A DNA stretch of 33,752 nucleotides from SZUA-430 sp964647355 (GTDB taxonomy: Bacteria; Pseudomonadota; Alphaproteobacteria; Micropepsales; Micropepsaceae), in assembly GCA_964647355.1 (NCBI GenBank), contig CAZYGK010000028.1:1-33752 (forward strand). The letters run 5' to 3'. Under the pieces are notes generated by a model. It did no database searches, was not told the DNA's origin, and was given only the letters and a program-made list of their open reading frames with translations. Shown in pieces: positions 16,501 through 23,436 of this stretch (positions are counted from its first letter, which is position 1; the number at the start of each line of letters is the position of its first letter). The position numbers were made by a program, and so were the translations under genes.

Positions 16501-16959
16501 ACCGTTTCGGGCCTCGTGCTCGTGCGGCAGCGGCCGGGCACGGCGAGCGGCGTCATCTTCATGACGTTGGAAGACGAGACCAGCATCGCCAATATCGTCG
16601 TTTGGCCGAAAGTGTTCGAGCAGTTCCGTCCGACGGTTTTGGGGGCGCGGTTCGCGGCCGTGCGCGGCAAGTTGCAGAGCGAAAGCAACGTCATTCACGT
16701 CATCGCCGACGAGATCGTCGATTTGACGCCGCTGCTCGACCAACTTCATCACGATCCGTCGGCGTTGGAGATTCTCGCGCGCGCCGACGAGGTCAAGCGC
16801 CCCGCGCCTGACAGCGGCACGTCACCCGGCACGAAGCGTGCGCAGCTGCATAAGCATCCGCGCAACGTTCGCCCGCTACAGCCGGCGAAGGACTATGACG
16901 CGCGTGCCGCGGCGGGCAACGTTCACGCCGTGCTGCCGAAGGGCCGGAATTTTCACTAG
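13537..16959 (+). CDS. dnaE2: DnaE2, error-prone DNA polymerase III alpha-type subunit
   Basis: A 1140-residue C-family polymerase, the length typical of DnaE2. The PHP domain comes first (ELGVTTNFSFLRGGSHPSEL, then AIAITDRNSLAGV). The catalytic core includes GRGSAANSVVCYCLG and PDIDVDFEHEERE with Asp397, Asp399 and Asp401, and the further Asp in ILKVDVLALGML. Later come RPGPIQGGMVHPYLKRRQG and, near residues 980-1070, an OB-fold (VTVSGLVLVRQRPG to MTLEDETSIANIVVWP). The family C-terminal HAVLPKGRNFH is present. DnaE2 performs induced mutagenic translesion synthesis with ImuA and ImuB. The start chosen is the ATG overlapping the imuB stop; an in-frame ATG eight codons earlier lies within imuB. 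The stop overlaps that of the convergent DUF1801 gene. Confidence 0.96.
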   Translation: MSTVTALPPAKPSSPPEVPPYAELGVTTNFSFLRGGSHPSELVGQAQALGLAAIAITDRNSLAGVVRAYAKAKEIDFKMIVGARLVFSDGTPDILAYPTDRAAYGRLCRLLTTGNRRAEKGDCILKLDDLVEFAEGLLLIVVPPRPQVELAEPVLRRLRAVACDRVWLGAALLYRGDEQRHLKRVAELARACAVPPIAIGDVLYHAPERRALKDVLTCIREHTTLDAAGFHLEANAERHLKKPAEMARLFRSLPEAIAETVRFADRCQFSLKQLSYEYPDETREGFATPQEALVHYAEEGARWRYPGGVPAKVRKALDHELKLIKELNYAPYFLTVHDIVRFARSETSEKRKILCQGRGSAANSVVCYCLGVTAVDPSKVDLLFERFLSAERREPPDIDVDFEHEEREKVIQYIYNRYGRERAGLAATVICYRGRSAIRDVGKAFGLSEDTIGALAGTLWGWSTSAPLDDEVRRIGLDPSDGRLAKALMLAQELVDFPRHLSQHVGGFVMTRGRLDEVVPIANAAMEDRTVVEWDKDDLNELNILKVDVLALGMLSCIRKALQMLNVHYGFSAELEAIPSEEPEVYRMLCRADSVGVFQVESRAQMSMLPRLRPQCFYDLVIEVAIVRPGPIQGGMVHPYLKRRQGLEQVFYPKPELEEVLHRTLGVPLFQEQAMRIAIVAAGFTAAEADRLRRSMATFRHLGTIKTFEDKFIDGMIANGYERDFAVRCFEQIKGFGDYGFPESHAASFALLVYYSSWIKCHYPDVFAAALLNSQPMGFYAPAQIVRDAQEHGVEVRAPDVNVSDWDNTLEPGHDENVGVIMRLHERHAEMADDIRSTQALRLGFREISGMSEEDGRVIAACRGRGYDSVRDLWLRTGLEPSVLERLADADAFRSLGLDRREALWAVRGLRRAGDKDDLPLLAASTMRAQEPDFALPAMLPGEHVVEDYRHLHLSLKAHPVSFLRDELAGRGIVANEALPLCKPDRVVTVSGLVLVRQRPGTASGVIFMTLEDETSIANIVVWPKVFEQFRPTVLGARFAAVRGKLQSESNVIHVIADEIVDLTPLLDQLHHDPSALEILARADEVKRPAPDSGTSPGTKRAQLHKHPRNVRPLQPAKDYDARAAAGNVHAVLPKGRNFH

Positions 16960-17399
16960 CGCTTTTTCTTTGAGCCGTTGTGGGTGATGGCAGCTTTGAT
17001 GAGGGCCTTGAAGGCGGTGGCGTTGACTGTCTCGCCTTCGGCAATGTCGATCGCGCGGCGGGCGTTGCCTTCGAGGCTTGCGTTGAAGAGGCGCTTGGGG
17101 TCGGGGAGGCTTGCGCCCGTCATGAACGTGAGTTTGACGATCGCCTTGTAGGACTCGCCGGTGCAGATGATGCCGTCCTTCGACCAGACGGGCGTGCCCA
17201 TCCATTTCAATTCTTCGACGATTGCGGGGTCGGCTTCGAGGATCAGCTTGCGCATGCGGGCGAGCGTGGCCCCGCGCCAATCGGCGAGTTCGCGGATGCG
17301 GGCGTCGATGAGTTTCGACGCGGCGCCCGGCTTTGCCGCGGGTTTGGTTGCGGCCTTCTTTGCGCTCTTCACCGGGACCTTCGCTGTCTTGCCAGCCAT
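16956..17399 (-). CDS. DUF1801 (YdhG-like) domain protein
   Basis: A 147-residue protein. Residues 1-28 are rich in Lys, Ala and Pro, like a histone H1 tail. Residues from about 32 onward show the DUF1801 pattern: IDARIRELADWRGATLARMR, EELKWMGTPVWSKDGIICTG, YKAIVKLTFMTGA and LFNASLEGNARRAIDIAEGE. Members of this fold resemble the frataxin/YdhG group; their biochemical role is mostly unknown. It is convergent with dnaE2 (stops overlap) and lies just downstream of the small membrane protein gene. The basic tail could bind nucleic acid, but that is speculation. Confidence 0.85.
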   Translation of the reverse strand: MAGKTAKVPVKSAKKAATKPAAKPGAASKLIDARIRELADWRGATLARMRKLILEADPAIVEELKWMGTPVWSKDGIICTGESYKAIVKLTFMTGASLPDPKRLFNASLEGNARRAIDIAEGETVNATAFKALIKAAITHNGSKKKR

Positions 17400-17404
17400 T
17401 GCCG

Positions 17405-17617
17405 TTACTCCGATCCGTGCCCGCGAAAATAGGGAAGTGCCAGCATGTAGAGACCGGTGATCATAAGGAGCCCAAGCGGGATCAACGTCAAACCGCCGAC
17501 CCAGAAGGTGACCTGCTCCGGCGCCTTGATCACGAAGTTCAAAACGACGTTAACGACAAACGCCAACATGAAGACGGCGGCCATCCAACGATGGAATTGT
17601 CGAAACGATGCGCTCAT
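17405..17617 (-). CDS. Small two-helix membrane protein
   Basis: A 70-residue protein with two predicted membrane helices, roughly residues 10-30 (MAAVFMLAFVVNVVLNFVI) and 38-60 (FWVGGLTLIPLGLLMITGLY), and a short polar C-terminus. A strong GAGGAGG ribosome site lies seven bases before the ATG, which supports a real gene. It ends five bases before the DUF1801 start on the same strand, so the two may be cotranscribed. I do not recognise a function. Confidence 0.75.
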   Translation of the reverse strand: MSASFRQFHRWMAAVFMLAFVVNVVLNFVIKAPEQVTFWVGGLTLIPLGLLMITGLYMLALPYFRGHGSE

Positions 17618-17737
17618 AGATGCCTCCTCTTTAACGGAATACTACGCCGCAGATTTGATCCGTGCGTGTGCGGACGTGATTGGCATTGCCGAATTGGCTG
17701 ATTTAGCGCACGTCCGGACGTCGGCGGTGTCGTTGTC

Positions 17738-18421
17738 TCAGCGATTCTCCGACGGCGGCAGCGGGCCGGCCATCGGCTTGAACGCGTTTGCCCGCTTGTG
17801 GGCTTCGGCGCGCTCTGCGGGGGTAAGTTTGCCGTGTAGCGCGCCCATCGCCGAGTCGGCGGGCGGCTTCATGATGTCGAACTTCGTTTCGGGCAGCATC
17901 TTGAAGCCCTCTTTCGCGCCGAGGATGTACCACATGTAGGACTCGACCAGATCGGTGCGGCCGCCGTCGCCGGTTTCGAGCATGAGGGCGGTGTTGTACA
18001 TCGCGGGGCCGTGACCGTACTTCGCGGCCCACAAATACCAGCGTGCGGCTTCAGCCAGATTTTCGGGGACGCCGTAGCCGTTGTCGTGGATCGTGCCCAG
18101 ATCCATCATCGAGCGGCGTTCGCCGCCCATCGCGGCTTGCATGTGGTATTGCCGTGCTTTCGCGAAGTCGCGTTGGACCACATTGGGCTTGCCGTCCATG
18201 TACTCGACACCGAGGCGGCGGGCAGCTTCGACGTCGCCTTTGGCGGCTTGTTCCGTCCACCAGGCGATCGCTTCGGGGTAGAGGCCGCGGCGGTAGAGGT
18301 CGTCGCCTTCGGTGCGCGCGGCAGGCGCCGTTTGCTCGGCCTGCGCAATGACGGAGAGGGCGGCAAAGGGGACGCTTGCGGCAACGATCGCGGCAAGGGC
18401 GAGGCGGGCGAGAATGCTCAT
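17738..18421 (-). CDS. Exported Sel1-like repeat protein
   Basis: A 227-residue protein. A signal peptide is visible at the start (MSILARLALAAIVAASVP, ending near IAQA). It is followed by tandem Sel1-like helical repeats from about residue 36 to 150: LYPEAIAWWTEQAAKGDVEA, DFAKARQYHMQAAMGG, NLAEAARWYLWAAKYGHGPA and SYMWYILGAKEG. Such repeats mediate protein contacts in periplasmic or secreted adaptors. The C-terminal 60 residues are charged and have no clear motif. A GTG four codons earlier is an alternative start, but the chosen ATG places the basic residue and hydrophobic core normally for a signal peptide. It is divergent from the sulfotransferase gene across a repeat element. The fold is clear; the partner is unknown. 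Confidence 0.85.
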   Translation of the reverse strand: MSILARLALAAIVAASVPFAALSVIAQAEQTAPAARTEGDDLYRRGLYPEAIAWWTEQAAKGDVEAARRLGVEYMDGKPNVVQRDFAKARQYHMQAAMGGERRSMMDLGTIHDNGYGVPENLAEAARWYLWAAKYGHGPAMYNTALMLETGDGGRTDLVESYMWYILGAKEGFKMLPETKFDIMKPPADSAMGALHGKLTPAERAEAHKRANAFKPMAGPLPPSENR

Positions 18422-18494
18422 ACTTGGTTCCACACCTGTACTTGGATCGCGTGACTTTGCCGGGCCGGTTTGCGAAATGCTAGCCCCTACGACC

Positions 18495-18632
18495 TGTCAT
18501 CCCGGCAGCGAAGTGCGAGCCGGGACCTAGGAGCGGCAAGCACGCACGCCATCCATTGCCCGCGCCTGGGTCCCGGATCGTAAGCTGCGCCGCGCTGCTT
18601 CGCAGCGGGCTTCGCTAACGTCCGGGATGACA
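18495..18632. repeat. Interspersed palindrome-ended repeat, copy A
   Basis: Bounded by 11-base inverted ends TGTCATCCCGG and CCGGGATGACA, with an internal GGGTCCCGGAT and a hairpin-forming GCTGCTTCGCAGC near the right end. The right-hand 65 bases closely match the right side of the second copy at 31597-31766. It encodes nothing credible and sits between the divergent Sel1 and sulfotransferase genes. Confidence 0.85.
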
Positions 18633-18692
18633 ACTTTTGTTGCGGACGACCTGGCGATTGCGCATGGTTCGGCCTTCAAAGGGAAAACACCG

Positions 18693-19304
18693 ATGGCGTT
18701 GAAAGTTGTGGGGTCCGGCCTTGGGCGGACGGGGACGAAGTCGCTGCAGACGGCGCTCAATATGCTGGGCTTCGGGCCGTGCCATCACATGGTCGAGGTG
18801 TTCGCGCATCCAGAGAGCGTGCCGCTGTGGATTGAGGCGGGCGCGGGCCGGTCCGGATGGGACAAGATTTTCGCGGGTTATCGGTCGATGGTCGACTATC
18901 CCGGCGCGCATTATTGGCGCGAGCTGGCGGCGCACTATCCCGATGCGAAGGTGCTGCATTCGGTGCGCGATCCCGACAAGTGGTTCGATTCCACGCAGGC
19001 GACGATCTTTGCGCCGGGGTCGCTGGTCACGCAGGACGACGGACCGCTGGGCGCGTTCTTTCGAAGCTTCACCAAGAACTTTCGTGCGCATATGCACGAT
19101 CGTGCGTACATGACCGATTACTTCCGCCGGCACACGGACGAGGTGAAGTGCACGATCGCGCCAGAGCGGCTGCTCGTCTACGAGGCGGGGCAAGGTTGGG
19201 AACCGCTTTGCAAGTTCTTGGGTGTGCCGGTGCCGGATGCGCCCTATCCGTCGGAGAATTCGCGCGCGGAGTTCATCGCGCGGGTGGCGGCGCGAGGGAC
19301 GTAG
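18693..19304 (+). CDS. Sulfotransferase-fold family protein
   Basis: A 203-residue P-loop protein of the sulfotransferase family. VVGSGLGRTGTKSLQTALNM (about 4-23) is the loop that binds the 5'-phosphosulfate of PAPS, and KVLHSVRDPDKWFDST (about 86-101) matches the 3'-phosphate-binding Arg/Ser element. YPGAHYWRELAAHYPDAK lies between them. The start chosen is the ATG preceded by AAAGGGA; an earlier in-frame ATG at 18627 lies inside the repeat element and encodes an unrelated extension. The arsC-like gene follows after three bases, so they are probably cotranscribed. The acceptor cannot be told. Enzymes of this subgroup are widespread and poorly characterised. Confidence 0.87.
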   Translation: MALKVVGSGLGRTGTKSLQTALNMLGFGPCHHMVEVFAHPESVPLWIEAGAGRSGWDKIFAGYRSMVDYPGAHYWRELAAHYPDAKVLHSVRDPDKWFDSTQATIFAPGSLVTQDDGPLGAFFRSFTKNFRAHMHDRAYMTDYFRRHTDEVKCTIAPERLLVYEAGQGWEPLCKFLGVPVPDAPYPSENSRAEFIARVAARGT

Positions 19305-19307
19305 CTC

Positions 19308-19670
19308 ATGGCGCAGAAAGTCACGATCTATCACAATCCAAGGTGCGAGACCTCGCGCAACGTGCTCGCGTTCGTCCGCGAGGCGGGTATCGAGCCCACG
19401 ATCGTCGAGTACCTGAAGAATCCGCCGTCGCGGGAGGAGTTGCTGTCGTTGATCAAGCGTTCGGGCGGCACGGCGCGCGACATGCTGCGGGCGAAAGAGG
19501 CATTGGCGGAAGAACTTGGGCTGCGCGATGCGAAGGTCAGCGATGCGAAGATCGTCGATGCGATGATGGCGCATCCGATCCTGATCAACCGGCCGATCGT
19601 GGTGACGGCGCGCACAGTGAAACTCTGCCGGCCGTCGGAAACGGTCAAGGAGATCTTGCCGAAGGGGTGA
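19308..19670 (+). CDS. arsC: ArsC-family (glutaredoxin-type) arsenate reductase-like protein
   Basis: A 120-residue thioredoxin-fold protein of the ArsC family. IYHNPRCETSRNVL carries the catalytic Cys at 13. RDMLR (57-61) and INRPIVV with Arg95 provide the Arg residues that position arsenate in plasmid R773 ArsC. The length and the DLL-free C-terminal end (LCRPSETVKEILP) are typical of the chromosomal arsenate reductase (glutaredoxin) group. No ArsR, ArsB or Acr3 gene lies nearby. Physiological arsenate reduction is therefore probable from sequence but not supported by context. It follows the sulfotransferase by three bases. Confidence 0.9.
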   Translation: MAQKVTIYHNPRCETSRNVLAFVREAGIEPTIVEYLKNPPSREELLSLIKRSGGTARDMLRAKEALAEELGLRDAKVSDAKIVDAMMAHPILINRPIVVTARTVKLCRPSETVKEILPKG

Positions 19671-19685
19671 GCGCGCGGCGCGCGT

Positions 19686-21170
19686 CTAGAACCGCCCGCC
19701 CGTGCGGAAGCCGCCGCGGCCGCCGCCGATTTTTATGCCGCCGATTTTCGGGAAGCCGGAGGACGGGAGGCGGAAGCTTGGGCTTTTTCCGCTGCCCCAT
19801 GGGGTCGACCGGCGGCTACGGCGATCGTCATCATCATCGTCGTCGTCATCGCGGTCGTCGTCATCGTCGTCCCAGTCGCGGCGTTTGGAGTAGCCGCGGT
19901 CGAAGACGTCCCAGAGGACGGCGCCTTGGATCGCTCCCCTGACGATGCCGCCTATGAGTTCGGCGAGCATGTCGTTGTTGTTGACTTGGAACTGTCCCCA
20001 GGGGCCGTCGTAGTTCTTGGCGCGAACCTTGTCGCGCACGCCTTCAAGCTCACTGCGGCGGCGGGCGATTTCGCGGGCTTCGTCGCGGATCTTTCCGACT
20101 TCGGCTTCGGCTTTGGCGATGGCGTTTTGGGTGAGTTCGATCTGCTGAACCAGGCGATCGTCGTCGGTCGTGCGGGTCGTGCGCGCTTCGCGGTACATCG
20201 TCTGCAGGTCTTCGCGCGCGATCGACTGGGAGAGGACGGCGAGCGCTTCGTCGTGGGCACGGCGGTCGCCTTCGTCGAGCAATTTCGTGCGTTCTTGATC
20301 GAGACTTGCCAAGCTCGCTTGCGCTTTGGCGAGGGCTTCGGTCGCGGCTTTGAGGTCGGCTTGTGCGGTTGCGAGTTTCGTTTCGAGCCCGAGGATGCCT
20401 GCGTCCATCAGCGCGGCACGCTCGATCTGCTCGAGCCTTCCGTCTTCGTCTTCGACGCGTTTGGCGAGGTCGGTCGCGTGTTCGCGCAGGCGCACGGGTA
20501 TTTCGTTCAGGAGCGTATAGTTGGGTCTCGCCGTGTCATAGCCGACAAGACGGGCGACCCAGCGGTCGATCGTGCGCGCGAAATTGCCGGCTTTGTAGTC
20601 GGCGGTTGCGAACTTGCGCTTCCACAGATACATGAACAGTGGGTCGGCTTCGTAGGGCTTGCGCTTCTCGCCCAAGTCGCTCTCCGATTGCTTGGCTTTG
20701 TCGTCGGCGGCTTTTGCGATATTGGCGGCGTCGGTGACGCGTGCTTGCTGCGCGGTCCAACCTGTGTCCGACGCGAGCTTGCTGGCGACTTCCGTCTGCA
20801 TGGTCTTGATCGGTTCGCCAGCGGCTTCGACGGCCGCGGTTTTTGCGCGGTGATCGGCTTCCGCGGCGACGACCGCGCTTTGTGCGCCGCCGTGCCTTAT
20901 CAAGAGTTGGTCGAGTTTGGCTTTGTGCGTGCGCAGAAGATCGAGCGCGCGGCGTTCGGCGGCGTCGAGGTCGCCGACGACTTCGTTGCGCATGAGCGCG
21001 TCGAGGCGGATGAGGGCGAGACCCTTGAAGCTGTCGGCCAATTGTTTGCGCTGACGTTCGGCTTCGCCCGCTGCCGAGGCGAGCACGGCCGCCAAGCGGT
21101 TTTCGTTGCCGCGAACGCCTGCGATCGCGTTCTCGACTTCGGCCAGGGCATCACGGCTCGATACGTACAT
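19686..21170 (-). CDS. Coiled-coil protein with C-terminal Asp tract and Gly-rich tail, unknown function
   Basis: A 494-residue protein, last gene of a three-gene unit. Residues 1-155 and 220-385 are strongly helical with Ala/Lys/Glu-rich heptads (for example LATAQADLKAATEALAKAQA). Around residues 175-215 is a less charged segment, PLFMYLWKRKFATADYKAGN. Residues near 399-420 (MLAELIGGIVRGAIQGAVL) are hydrophobic enough to be membrane-associated. The C-terminus has two Asp runs (six, then nine, separated by one Arg), followed by Arg/Ser and then a Gly/Arg/Phe tail. Its ATG directly follows the stop of the DUF6384-like gene (TAG then ATG). No catalytic motif is seen. I do not recognise the family. 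Confidence 0.8.
   Translation of the reverse strand: MYVSSRDALAEVENAIAGVRGNENRLAAVLASAAGEAERQRKQLADSFKGLALIRLDALMRNEVVGDLDAAERRALDLLRTHKAKLDQLLIRHGGAQSAVVAAEADHRAKTAAVEAAGEPIKTMQTEVASKLASDTGWTAQQARVTDAANIAKAADDKAKQSESDLGEKRKPYEADPLFMYLWKRKFATADYKAGNFARTIDRWVARLVGYDTARPNYTLLNEIPVRLREHATDLAKRVEDEDGRLEQIERAALMDAGILGLETKLATAQADLKAATEALAKAQASLASLDQERTKLLDEGDRRAHDEALAVLSQSIAREDLQTMYREARTTRTTDDDRLVQQIELTQNAIAKAEAEVGKIRDEAREIARRRSELEGVRDKVRAKNYDGPWGQFQVNNNDMLAELIGGIVRGAIQGAVLWDVFDRGYSKRRDWDDDDDDRDDDDDDDDDRRSRRSTPWGSGKSPSFRLPSSGFPKIGGIKIGGGRGGFRTGGRF
19824..19871 (-). repeat. Trinucleotide tract encoding two Asp runs
   Basis: On the coding (minus) strand, nine consecutive GAT/GAC codons (19824-19850), one CGC, and six more (19854-19871). 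The near-uniform codon run could expand or contract by three bases without breaking the frame. Confidence 0.85.
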
Positions 21171-22166
21171 CTATTCGTCGTCCCACGCTGTGACAGCGCC
21201 GCCGAGCACGGACATGGTGTAGCGCGGGTCGAGCTCGCCGCGCTGCTTCTCGCCCATGATGCGGTTTTCGATGATGCCGTTGTCGGTCTTGTCGCGGGCG
21301 ACGGCGTCGAACGTCGCTTGCGGGACGCGCACGCCCCACGCATTGACGCGATAGGAGCGGCCGTCCTCTTCGTTCGTGACGGGCAGGGTGAGCGTACTGC
21401 CATCAGGGGCGATCGGCTCGACTACGATGTAGTAGTTGCGCGCGCCTTCGAATTCGTTGGAGATGCGGTAGAAGCCGGTCGTACCTTGAGCGACGATGCG
21501 CAGTTTGTAGGTTTGCACGAGCTTCGCGTGAAGTTCGTCCAAGCTTGCGAGCGTTGTGCGAGCAAGGGCGCTGAGACCTGCCGGTGGGGCCGATTGGCCG
21601 TCGAGGAGCAAGTCTATGCTTCTGGCGAGAATTGTTTGGCCGTCGCGAAGCAGCGCGTCGGCGCGGTCGCGGGCCGGTTGGACGCGCGCTTCGGCGATGA
21701 CGGCGGCGTGCGCGGCGGCGAGTTGCTTCGGCAGGGTTTCGGTGAGTTCGATGCGGGCGGCTTCCTGCGCGCGCTCGCGCGGCACTACGATGCCGTAGTG
21801 GTAACCGCCCCAGAGCGCGCCGATGCCGATTAGGAGTGCGCTCGTCCAGCCTATGATCGCGCCGCGGCGGACCCACATGAGCGCCAAGCTGCGCGAGAGG
21901 CTGGGGGCAGGGGGCGTGTAGGTGAAGCGGCTTTCTTTGAGCGCCTTGATGCCTTCGTCGAGGATGCGGTCGGTGACCTCTATCCCTTGGCTCTTGTAGA
22001 TTTCGCGCAGGCGTTTTCTAAGTTCGTCGTCGCGGGCGCCCCGGCCGAGTTCGCGCGCGACCAGAAGCTCACGATGGCGGATCGTGTCGACCACGTCCAT
22101 CGCGAGCATCAGTTCGTCGAGCGTTTGCGGCTTAGCGGTCGCTGCCGCGGCGGCGCTGCCGGACAT
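21171..22166 (-). CDS. DUF6384-like single-pass membrane protein
   Basis: A 331-residue protein, middle gene of the unit. The N-terminal region (about 14-80), LDELMLAMDVVDTIRHRELL and DELRKRLREIYKSQGIEVT, resembles what I know as DUF6384 proteins. One membrane helix lies at 103-125 (AIIGWTSALLIGIGALWGGY). It is followed by a helical stretch (128-225) and a C-terminal beta-rich domain (about 226-331: GFYRISNEFEGARNYYIVVE, RSYRVNAWGVRVPQATFDAV, NGIIENRIMGEKQRGELDPR). The C-terminal part is probably periplasmic if the helix is N-in. Its ATG overlaps the preceding stop (TAATG), and the next ATG follows its own stop with no gap. The function is unknown and the DUF label is from memory. Confidence 0.8.
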   Translation of the reverse strand: MSGSAAAAATAKPQTLDELMLAMDVVDTIRHRELLVARELGRGARDDELRKRLREIYKSQGIEVTDRILDEGIKALKESRFTYTPPAPSLSRSLALMWVRRGAIIGWTSALLIGIGALWGGYHYGIVVPRERAQEAARIELTETLPKQLAAAHAAVIAEARVQPARDRADALLRDGQTILARSIDLLLDGQSAPPAGLSALARTTLASLDELHAKLVQTYKLRIVAQGTTGFYRISNEFEGARNYYIVVEPIAPDGSTLTLPVTNEEDGRSYRVNAWGVRVPQATFDAVARDKTDNGIIENRIMGEKQRGELDPRYTMSVLGGAVTAWDDE

Positions 22167-23341
22167 TAGAGGTTAAAGGCTTTCCCTTGTGCGACGAGGG
22201 AGGCGAGCCGCCGCTTCCCGTCTTCGACGGCATCGCGGATTTCGGCGGAGTTTTGCGTCGCGAGTTTGCGCATTTCTTCGATGATGATCTGCGACTTCTC
22301 TTGGAAGTTCACGACGCTGTCGACGAGCTTCTTCACCGCGTCAGCCCGGATCGTCGGGCCGTAGCCGGCGCGGACGGCCGCTTCCTGCACCTTGTCGCCG
22401 ATTTCGGAGAGCACTTCGATCGACTTCGAGACGCCTTCTTTCATCGCGTTCACGGTTTCGGTCGACTCATGCAGGCCGAACATGCCGGTGAAGGACGCCT
22501 TGAGCGCGGTCAGCACGGTGTCGTTCGTCGAGAAAAAGCTCACCGCCTGCGCGTAGATGCGTTCTTTCGCGCTCGTCGTCTGCATCAGGCGCGCCATGAT
22601 GACCTCGGACGTGTTGTAGCCGATCGTGAGGTTGTCGGAGAGGTCCTTCGCAATCTGGTAGCGTTTGTCTTCATCTTGCGTTTGGCGCAAGACTTCGTCG
22701 CGGATGAGTTCGAGCTTTGCCCGTTCGGCGGGCTCGGTGCCAGCAAAGGTGGCGACGGCTTCGGCGGCAGTGTTCAGTTTCTTCTTTGCTTCGTCGAGTT
22801 TCCACTCGGCCTTCTTCAGGACTTCGAGCGCCATGACCTCGGATTGCTTCAAGGCGCCGCGGAAGTCGCGGTAGGCTTCCAGGATTGCGGCTTCGCGTTG
22901 GATCTGATTCTTCGTTTCTTTCGTAACGTCGATGTAGATTTTGCGGATCTTGTCGAAGCGGTCGGCGACGTCGCCGCGGGTCAGCTTCATCCAGCTGTTC
23001 GTCGCGCGCTCCCAGACGCTGACTTTGCCGTCGGAAATCTGGTCGACCATTGCCTTGGCGTCATCGCGGATCGAGTTGAAGCCTTCGGTGATTTGGCGGT
23101 AGCGGTCGCCGACCTCCATCGCCGCCACGTGTTCGCGCACGACTTCGTTGAAGTTCGAGGCCTGGTTCAGGGTGCGGGCGATGATCGTGATGCGGTCCTG
23201 GTCGAGGTCCGAAATCTGGTGCAGCAGCGCATTGATCGGGGCTTCTTCGCCCTTATTCGCGGGGACGATCCCCATCTCGCGCAAGGTCGATAGCGCACGG
23301 TCGAGATATTGCATCGGGGTCTTGACGACGACGTCGGACAT
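22166..23341 (-). CDS. Helical protein with remote TelA-like features, unknown function
   Basis: A 391-residue, nearly all-helical soluble protein, first gene of the three-gene unit. The start MSDVVVKTPMQYLDRAL is chosen because the 20 codons before it are basic and unlike the rest. Conserved-looking segments are LHQISDLDQDRITIIARTLN (about 41-60), MEVGDRYRQITEGFNSIRD, KIRKIYIDVTKETKNQIQRE and, near the end, VKKLVDSVVNFQEKSQIIIE. The layout of long helices with a C-terminal stretch in which mostly hydrophobic and small residues alternate recalls TelA (tellurite/toxic-anion resistance) proteins, but I cannot confirm homology. Its TAA overlaps the next ATG. It is divergent from the DUF72 gene, with 95 bases between start codons. 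Confidence 0.8.
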   Translation of the reverse strand: MSDVVVKTPMQYLDRALSTLREMGIVPANKGEEAPINALLHQISDLDQDRITIIARTLNQASNFNEVVREHVAAMEVGDRYRQITEGFNSIRDDAKAMVDQISDGKVSVWERATNSWMKLTRGDVADRFDKIRKIYIDVTKETKNQIQREAAILEAYRDFRGALKQSEVMALEVLKKAEWKLDEAKKKLNTAAEAVATFAGTEPAERAKLELIRDEVLRQTQDEDKRYQIAKDLSDNLTIGYNTSEVIMARLMQTTSAKERIYAQAVSFFSTNDTVLTALKASFTGMFGLHESTETVNAMKEGVSKSIEVLSEIGDKVQEAAVRAGYGPTIRADAVKKLVDSVVNFQEKSQIIIEEMRKLATQNSAEIRDAVEDGKRRLASLVAQGKAFNL

Positions 23342-23436
23342 TAGAGTTCCTCCCAGCGGAAACGCGCGGAAACATGTGGCCCGTCGGAGGCGGTTATGCA
23401 AGGTTCTCGGCCAAATATTTGGGCTGGAGGCGGGCT

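Noticed and set aside
17710..17721. Perfect palindrome ACGTCCGGACGT just downstream of the Sel1 gene
   Set aside because: The stem is short and lacks a loop and a T-run, so a terminator call is not supported; it may be chance in GC-rich DNA.
18627..18692. Upstream ATG extending the sulfotransferase by 22 residues
   Set aside because: The ATG lies within the CCGGGATGACA end of repeat copy A and the extension has no family match; the ATG at 18693 has a better ribosome site and starts at the P-loop strand.
19926..21833. Long plus-strand open frame opposite the coiled-coil and DUF6384-like genes
   Set aside because: Antisense to two coupled genes with helical, family-like translations; composition is Val/Gly/Arg-rich without motifs and no ribosome site is visible.
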